From Pseudomonas sp. Irchel 3E13 (lineage in GTDB: Bacteria; Pseudomonadota; Gammaproteobacteria; Pseudomonadales; Pseudomonadaceae), in the NCBI RefSeq assembly GCF_900187455.1, contig NZ_FYDX01000010.1, positions 248,001 through 312,000 on the forward strand: 64,000 nt of DNA. Reading direction: 5' to 3'. The notes under the pieces are model-generated. The model searched no databases. It saw only the letters and a list, made by a program, of their open reading frames with translations, and was not told the DNA's origin. Positions 62,801 to 64,000 of this stretch are shown in pieces. A program made the position numbers and the translations under genes. Within the stretch, counting starts at the first letter, position 1. Every line of letters starts with the position of its first letter.

Positions 62801-64000
62801 CTGGTGAAGGATCTAAGCAAGCCAGCCTAGTCTCCGCCAGGAATTTTTCCATTGAAGGAGGGGCAATTGTAAATTCGAATTCGCTTATTTCTGCTGTGGG
62901 TAATTTAGACGTAAAAGTTGAGTCTTTCTCTAATTTAGGGACTTCCCTGGGTGGTTTTACAGTTCTTAAATATATCGATATTCGTGACCCGAGCTGGGAG
63001 CTTTGGGCGGAGATTCTCAGGTATAACTCAGAGAATGACCCGAATTATAACGGTGGTATGCATTCCTGGAATGCGGCCGGAGATGATTTGGTAAGGCCGG
63101 TTAAGGTTGACGGACAAAGACCTGCCAATGGTGCGGATTGGAGTTTAAGTCAAAGATTTGGAACCATCTGGAAGTACCTTGATAAGTGGAGCCCCCAGAA
63201 CGGCATTCCAATTCCCACCGCCAACTATAAAGCTGACGGCGCGGTTGATGCCCCCTCCGTAATCAAATCCACCGAAGCATTTTTAGAAAGAACAATTGCG
63301 GATACCGGCTCAGACTTCCTGCCTTCAGTAGTCCAGGCCGGCGGCACCGTCTCCATCAACGCCACCAACAAAATCTCCAACGGCGTGGAGCGCTCCTTCA
63401 CCAACGGCACGCCAGGCGTCACCCGCACTATCGACACCACCGCCACTGGCACCGGCGTCTCCAACATCATCCTGCTGAACAAGCAGCTACCGCCCAACCT
63501 GGCCCAGCAACAGGTCAACCCGCTGACCTTGCCCGGCTTCAGCCTGCCCACCGGCGCCAACGGTCTGTTCCGCCTCAGCGACCAGGCGGCCAAAGACAGC
63601 TCGATCAGCCAAGGCAGCAGCGCCCCGGCAAGCTGGACCTTGAGCGGCGCCACGATCGACCTCGCGCAACGCGAAAAAAACCTGCCTGCCACCCAAGGCC
63701 GCACCCTGCAACTGGACGATATCGCCCAGCTCACCGCCAACACCGGCCAGCTCTCGGTGGCCGCGCGCGTAGCCAGCGGCATCGGCGCCAGCGGCAGTTC
63801 CATCAATGCCTCCGACATTGGCAACACCGACAACGGCACCTGGCAACCGGGCCGTAGCAAGGGCGGCGATATCACCCGCAGCGATGGCATCGGCAGCCAG
63901 GGCTCCGCTGGCAACTCTGGGGATTCGTTCAGCGCCTCGGGCCCGAACGTGAACCTGGACGGCTTGACCCCGACCGACCGCGACACCCGCATCACCCTCA
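47854..64000 (+). CDS. Giant TpsA filamentous haemagglutinin/CdiA-like exoprotein, 3' end beyond window
   Basis: The gene starts at ATG 47854 and remains open to the window edge, 5382 codons so far. An extended signal peptide (cleavage near WAQA, about residue 48) precedes the TPS secretion domain (NGLSHNQFKDYNVDAQGLILNN, VANPHGISCDGCGFIN). A very long field of roughly 20-residue FHA repeats follows (LDNxxGxLxSxxxLxLxxxxLxN) to about residue 4840. A compositionally distinct segment (about 4850-5150) and a return to GC-rich sequence come next. This layout matches CdiA/FhaB-type contact-dependent inhibition or adhesin proteins. The toxin/C-terminal domain and immunity gene are not in the window, so CdiA function is likely but not shown. 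Confidence 0.92.
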   Translation, partial: MDVRQFAFLLRQPSATVQPRETFCGLPKRALAFLLANVMFWQPLWAQADGIAVSAAGTGLAQAGNGVPIINIAAPNANGLSHNQFKDYNVDAQGLILNNATDRTQNTQLGGIIVGNPNFSGRAADIILNEVNGGSPSQLRGYTEVAGKSAHVIVANPHGISCDGCGFINTPKVTLSTGKAVIENGQLNRYQVDQGNVSIDGAGLNASNVDQFEIITRATQINAQLQANKLDIVAGRNDVDARTLAATARAADGSPAPTLAIDSSALGGMYVNTIRLVGTEAGVGVKLAGNMVAGGDIQIDANGKLNLGQVSAGGSATVKAQGVDAQGPVYAGKDLAISSQGDLDNRQSLAARDSITLDSGGTLSNRGIIEAGVNADSSRNGQGDVRLSAARIDNSGTTVVASRDLSISTAELANQGGTLNAQRLAQIDATRLDNQNRGRVLGGSVVVNANQVVNSQGGLLIGNDALTVSAGQLVNRNGEVSGQGDVILRLATLDNVTGLVTAGRSLSLDATGAVNNSGGQIGAARSLNARLGSLEQRDGGRLHSDGDLTLDLNRGHLDNRTGVINASGQLTLDNLSTVDNRQGEISSNRAFITAANSLDNGAGKLLSDQGLTLRIAGALNNGAGMIAANGVQIDVASLLDNTKGVLSSRSGLDARVGGALVNASGNISAQGDSRLSVGSLNNNAGRLLGQAAFSLDLNRGHLDNQGGLISTPGWLLLSNLSSVDNRAGEISSVHGFALRSDSLDNRAGKVLSEQTLTLATTLGLDNRNGLLSGAALLMAAGSLDNSAGRLTARDGVNLLVGAALDNRGGEILARDVTLAAGSLDNGGGRIQADTLLDIGSGVLGNRYGTLVSAQNLTLNAASLDNSFGQLSGNAALTAVIAGNLLNGSGLVSAGSQLQLSSANLFNQGGQLSAGDTLHLRAGNLDNRNAGQVYARNLSASVTALDQENGGRFYSQGDFSLDLNHGALNNRGGLINAPGQLLLRNLSDVDNRQGEISSSRAFLLSATRLDNRSGKLLSDQLLTLRVAQTFDNGAGLLSALRLDARAGKLDNVGGKLNASQDLNLIVDGALDNTRGAILSRDAGLTVTSLNNLQGQVQGDQTLTLNSSGAVLNSTGSLSAGNRLVLAAGRLDNQQGTLTSNGSLEANIAGALSNQAGVLATAGDLSLVLGSLDNQQQGRISSKTNLLIKGGAANNSDGGRISSERQLTASLTALDQHNDGRLYSLAGVSLDLNNGHLNNQGGLINAPGPLLLSNLGSVDNQGGEISSSLAFALAAATLDNRGGKLLSQQRLTLRIARALENTSGLISAARLDARAGSVGNTRGTLNIGGDLNLLVDGALDNSLGEILAQDAALTVATLNNREGRIQSDRALAINSSGAVLNGAGRLIAGSHFTLGAGRLDNSHGTLTSNASLDATIAGQLLNHDGLLAAAWDLNLGLGSLDNQQQGRISSKANLLITGGALDNRNGTLAADDTLRLTANSLDNRQGDLYAARHLDLQLSAALNNANGVLRSDRELDLKAGQVDNSSGGRISSAGPLNASVAGLDQHGDGQLLSQSSLTLDLNNGHLDNQGGRVNAPGQLLLNNLGSVDNQGGEISSNLAFNLVAGALDNRGGKLLSEQALTLRIARALENAKGLISAPALDIRAGSLGNQSGKLSTSGAISLLVDGALDNQSGQILARSSVVSAGSVDNRLGLLQSDSTLNLTSLGGLDNRQGTLFAAQGFDLVAANLDNSGGQLSSDTRLSAQIAGQLLNQTGLFSSAGELHLNAGSLDNSVKGSLFASEQLNLQLTGSLNNSAGNLRSDGTLNLVAGETDNSDGGRISSSGQLDASVSALDQHNDGRLYSQANVSLDLNHGHLNNQSGLINAPGALLLRNLGTLDNQGGEISSTLAFELAAASLDNRNGKVLSQQALTLRIARELENSKGRVSAASLNLSAGSLGNRLGTIEARDSLLAQVDGALDNQQGTLLGASTVLTSASLNNDAGLIQGDTLLALRQQGALLNRDGRIVTGQTLMLNGGSLDNSRGTLTSDGVLNGQISGQLLNQGGLLGAVDNLVLGLGSLDNQQQGRISSKANLLITGGALDNRNGTLAADDTLQLTANSLDNRQGDLYAARHLDLQLSAALNNANGVLRSDRELDLKAGQVDNSNGGRISSAGPLNASVAGLDQHGDGQLLSQSSLTLDLNNGHLDNQGGRVNAPGQLLLTNLGSVDNQGGEISSNLAFNVAAGTLDNRGGKLLSEQALTLRIARALENAKGLISAPALDIRAGSLGNQSGKLSTSGAISLLVDGALDNQSGQILARSSVVSAGSLDNRLGLLQSDSTLNLTSLGRIDNRQGTLFAAQGFDLVAASLDNSGGQLSSDTRLSAQIAGHLLNQTGLFSSAGELRLSAGSVDNRLKGLITARQTRIDAGSLDNSGEGSLHAAEQLTLQVVGALNNAKGGIDSDGTLNLLAGETDNSDGGRISSRGQLDASVSALDQHNDGRLYGLAGVSLDLNHGHLNNQGGLINAPGQLQLRNLGTLDNQGGEISSALAFELAAASLDNRNGKLLSQQALTLRIARLLENGKGLLSAASLDVSAGSGGNLLGRIEARDALLLQVEGALDNRQGAILGATTTLGSASLNNDAGLIQGDRLLTLAQSGAVSNRNGRLLAGQTLNLTAASLDNSLGRVASDGALGVTLSGQVLNQDGVLAAAGALQLSAASLDNQFDGVVSSKDNLTLDVGRFDNRGGSVVAVGQLQLDSSELDNRQAGLLNSGKAMTLRVASLDNRAGEVASVANLIVSGSRFDNSGGGRLLANGDLQLTVTTLSNRLKGVISGQKSVTLNAGQFDNSDQGSLFGKTGLSLTLRDGTGASGHLNNRLGTLRSDGGLTFDGISLNNDGGRASSAGALVLTARDAVSNLGGEVLGSGTLSLSSASLDNSRGRIAADNLLRVTTGALTNQQGRLTTVDRLELSAGLVDNRQAGRIASAKALSASITGLDQRGGGELFSNSALTLDMNGGQLNNNGGLINAPGPLVFRNLAAVLNQGGEISSEQGFSLSARSLDNSGGELLSDQALTLVIEQALNNLDGVISAHGLSASAASLDNRNGLFSSSAHLTLNLTGNLLNASGEVSAATRAVITAAGLGNGSGQVMSDNSLELTVSGLLFNQAGTLGAGANLQVTAGNLDNRKAGSLVSDGGLTLTVHGLLDNQTGGNLLAKGAMDLRVDALDNRGGRVSGQQTLALRGTSADNRDGVLRASKDVTLRLAVLDNRDGLLGGSQALDLDARQLFNQAGLISTTGNLLLSADSLDNTKGRIASQSDLAATVGTLEQQGGELVARGELSLTGTALDNRNGGLVGSTKALKLEVQSVDNRAGEISSQQNVTYSGQLLDNSGGKLLAGTRLEATIARVINQAQGLVFAQDVRLTGARLDNNQGTFAGQRSLVLQLSATPQLDGHLNNSEGRLSSEGTLSLGAQQLDNRVGSISSAGLLEVRSIAGLLNQGGTVESAQALSLSSASLDNGQQGLIKSQGAATVSTGRFDNSLGGRLISSAGLDLSAGQLSNGGRIASAGLLNASLTGLVQSNGELFSNSQLNLDLNHGDLTNLGLINAPTLLLKNLGNVNNQGGELSSQNAFTLAARSLDNGNGKLVSNLGLTLRIEQLLGNVNGRISAASLDIASLRLDNGSGLLNSRGGLTLVTREWLNNSRGTLVADGNLLVTAGSLDNRFGEIAGKAAIELDAAQIDNQQGQLIGTQTVRVGATTLDNRGGLLGATKALKLDISEIDNRGGELTGNADVTISGASLNNSDKGLVFSAATLDLAVQQVINRTRGQLSGQRVLFKGGSLVNSGGAVIAQLPLLLELSGELNNSQGLLSSESNLEVRARSLDNSHGTLSSGNGLTLVVDGQINNLKGELLTDGALVLNSASLSNEEGSLSAKGAVTLITGALNNLAGRLNSADTFNLTATQVSNSAGKIASVKALTASISGLDQQGGTLFSNTGLSLNLNNGLLDNSGGLINTSGSLLLSNLNAVRNRNGELSSSQAFTLTAGSLDNGNGKLLSSQALSLVIDQTLGNAQGLIGGASLVVRAATVSNLGGTLSSRGDLDLISNGVLDNRQQGLISATGNLTLRSGDLDNRDGSLFGVSGVTLTAAALDNRSAGLINSRGGLTLSASSLSTDAGEVSAKGSLGLTLGALLLGSGRIVGDQNVSFDLNNGNLDNSGGLVVAKGALSFLRVGTFSNNGGEFSSQQNITVNANRLDNSNGRLITSQVLTLNVSNLINQNGLLSGWQGLSLIGASLDNRNEGTLSSRNGALDVRLSGALLNGDKGALVSQGRMDVSAGSLDNVGGILSSGALQSLVVSGQLNNANGGLIDSGAGLDLIAATLANQAGTVNAQHALTFTGTDLVNTGGTLAGNGQMTLDLLGSLYNDNGTLASAGSLLLKRALQISNQNGKIVSQAQMTLAAGAMDNSQKGTLAAKGTVLVNATGLLRNDANGLIYSQDADVQVIAASLNNQQGAVQGQGAVTLDSSGALDNRNGTLLAQSGNLLLKAGSLDNSGGTVASVAGLLDGSATGAVVNSAGGVIQGQHLKLSGASVDNSGGRIAAQTGDARIGGGNFTNTAGGLYAKGLVRVDGQGFDNAGGQVAGSRVELALGGQLGNRAGIVESDSHLQVNAASLDNQSGVLRALGDAGKTEFQIVGGFDNRDGKVEVSSHDLTLNTQALNNLGGSVLHAGVGTFDIATANITNSGGTAVTRGGLTLTADNWTNSSVIQAGRLTVNVGQLTQTARGQLLATSSFSGSGQNWTTAGLIASDGSLDLNLTGSLTSTGRATSQGAMNLVLGQLELSSAASVAAAANSTLTVAGLVNNAGRLTSAADLSLTAESIRNYGSLGSSRAFTANAGSLLNEGGLIYSGADMGLYVDSLSNKSADVYSLGAIRIAKDAQGARSSLLENISGSIESGGDFSITSASITNKRADFETESHLESGYIGVRCYYCDSVIDYHSDKKNPSHLVWAQTYSGASVSGEGSKQASLVSARNFSIEGGAIVNSNSLISAVGNLDVKVESFSNLGTSLGGFTVLKYIDIRDPSWELWAEILRYNSENDPNYNGGMHSWNAAGDDLVRPVKVDGQRPANGADWSLSQRFGTIWKYLDKWSPQNGIPIPTANYKADGAVDAPSVIKSTEAFLERTIADTGSDFLPSVVQAGGTVSINATNKISNGVERSFTNGTPGVTRTIDTTATGTGVSNIILLNKQLPPNLAQQQVNPLTLPGFSLPTGANGLFRLSDQAAKDSSISQGSSAPASWTLSGATIDLAQREKNLPATQGRTLQLDDIAQLTANTGQLSVAARVASGIGASGSSINASDIGNTDNGTWQPGRSKGGDITRSDGIGSQGSAGNSGDSFSASGPNVNLDGLTPTDRDTRITL
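52161..53134 (+). repeat. Long direct repeat in TpsA, copy 1
   Basis: This roughly 974-bp stretch is nearly identical to 54015-54988, at a constant offset of 1854 bp. It encodes many FHA repeats (SLDNQQQGRISSKANLLITG and following). The multiple-of-three offset preserves the reading frame. Confidence 0.85.
54015..54988 (+). repeat. Long direct repeat in TpsA, copy 2
   Basis: This is the second copy of the 974-bp unit. Beyond its end the match to copy 1 resumes with an offset of 1914 bp (for example 53269 aligns with 55183). The copies therefore differ by a 60-bp, 20-codon insertion equal to one FHA repeat. Confidence 0.85.

Noticed and set aside
47854..64000. Complete contact-dependent inhibition system with toxin and immunity genes
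   Set aside because: The exoprotein is still open at the window edge, so neither a toxin domain nor an immunity gene can be seen. Only the TpsB/TpsA part is supported.

Overview
The window is chromosomal DNA from a Pseudomonas, most likely of the fluorescens group. The evidence is a high-GC coding style, an MvaT-type H-NS-like protein, an OprD-family porin, a 358-residue HppD with the canonical iron ligands, CobF, and inverted REP-type repeats. No rRNA, tRNA, CRISPR array, prophage or insertion sequence was recognised.

Region 1 (1-11.2 kb) holds core and accessory metabolism: the tail of an EamA transporter, a methyltransferase, and a small unknown gene. Next come a MocR-type regulator, a luciferase-like monooxygenase and a flavin reductase, divergent from an NCS1 (cytosine/purine-type) permease. 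The shared promoter region carries two similar operator-like sites. After these come a glyoxalase I, mvaT, an OprD porin, cobF and a glycosyltransferase.

Region 2 (11.4-29.9 kb) is the most unusual block. Two small secreted proteins come first, one made of six 20-residue repeats. Three overlapping genes follow: an HlyD-like adaptor, a membrane HlyD-like protein with an extra N-terminal domain, and a PqqD-like/M50 zinc protease/HlyD fusion. Then come a perfect CRP/Vfr palindrome, a GNAT acetyltransferase, a small DUF6916-like protein and a phage-tail-collar-like protein. The block ends with a 3376-residue LEPR/DUF4347/FG-GAP/cadherin-like/Ig-like protein and a TolC-type lipoprotein. It looks like a self-contained export system for a giant surface protein, but no ABC ATPase is encoded in the block.

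Region 3 (30-46 kb) holds membrane and signalling genes: a TerC/CBS/CorC protein, RarD, a CSS-EAL phosphodiesterase, hppD, an orphan CSS sensor domain, a DJ-1/PfpI-like protein, a cytosine deaminase resembling the yeast enzyme and a hybrid histidine kinase. A four-gene minus-strand operon follows: a histidine kinase with a degenerate receiver, then YbhP-, ClsB- and YbhN-like proteins. A TPR protein closes the region.

Region 4 (46.1-64 kb) is a two-partner secretion locus: a TpsB transporter and a giant TpsA filamentous haemagglutinin/CdiA-like exoprotein that is still open at the window edge after 5382 codons. Its repeat field contains a ~1.85 kb internal duplication. Near the 3' side a ~0.9 kb AT-rich segment sits in frame between GC-rich parts, a good candidate for a swapped receptor-binding domain. 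Any C-terminal toxin and immunity gene would lie beyond the window.
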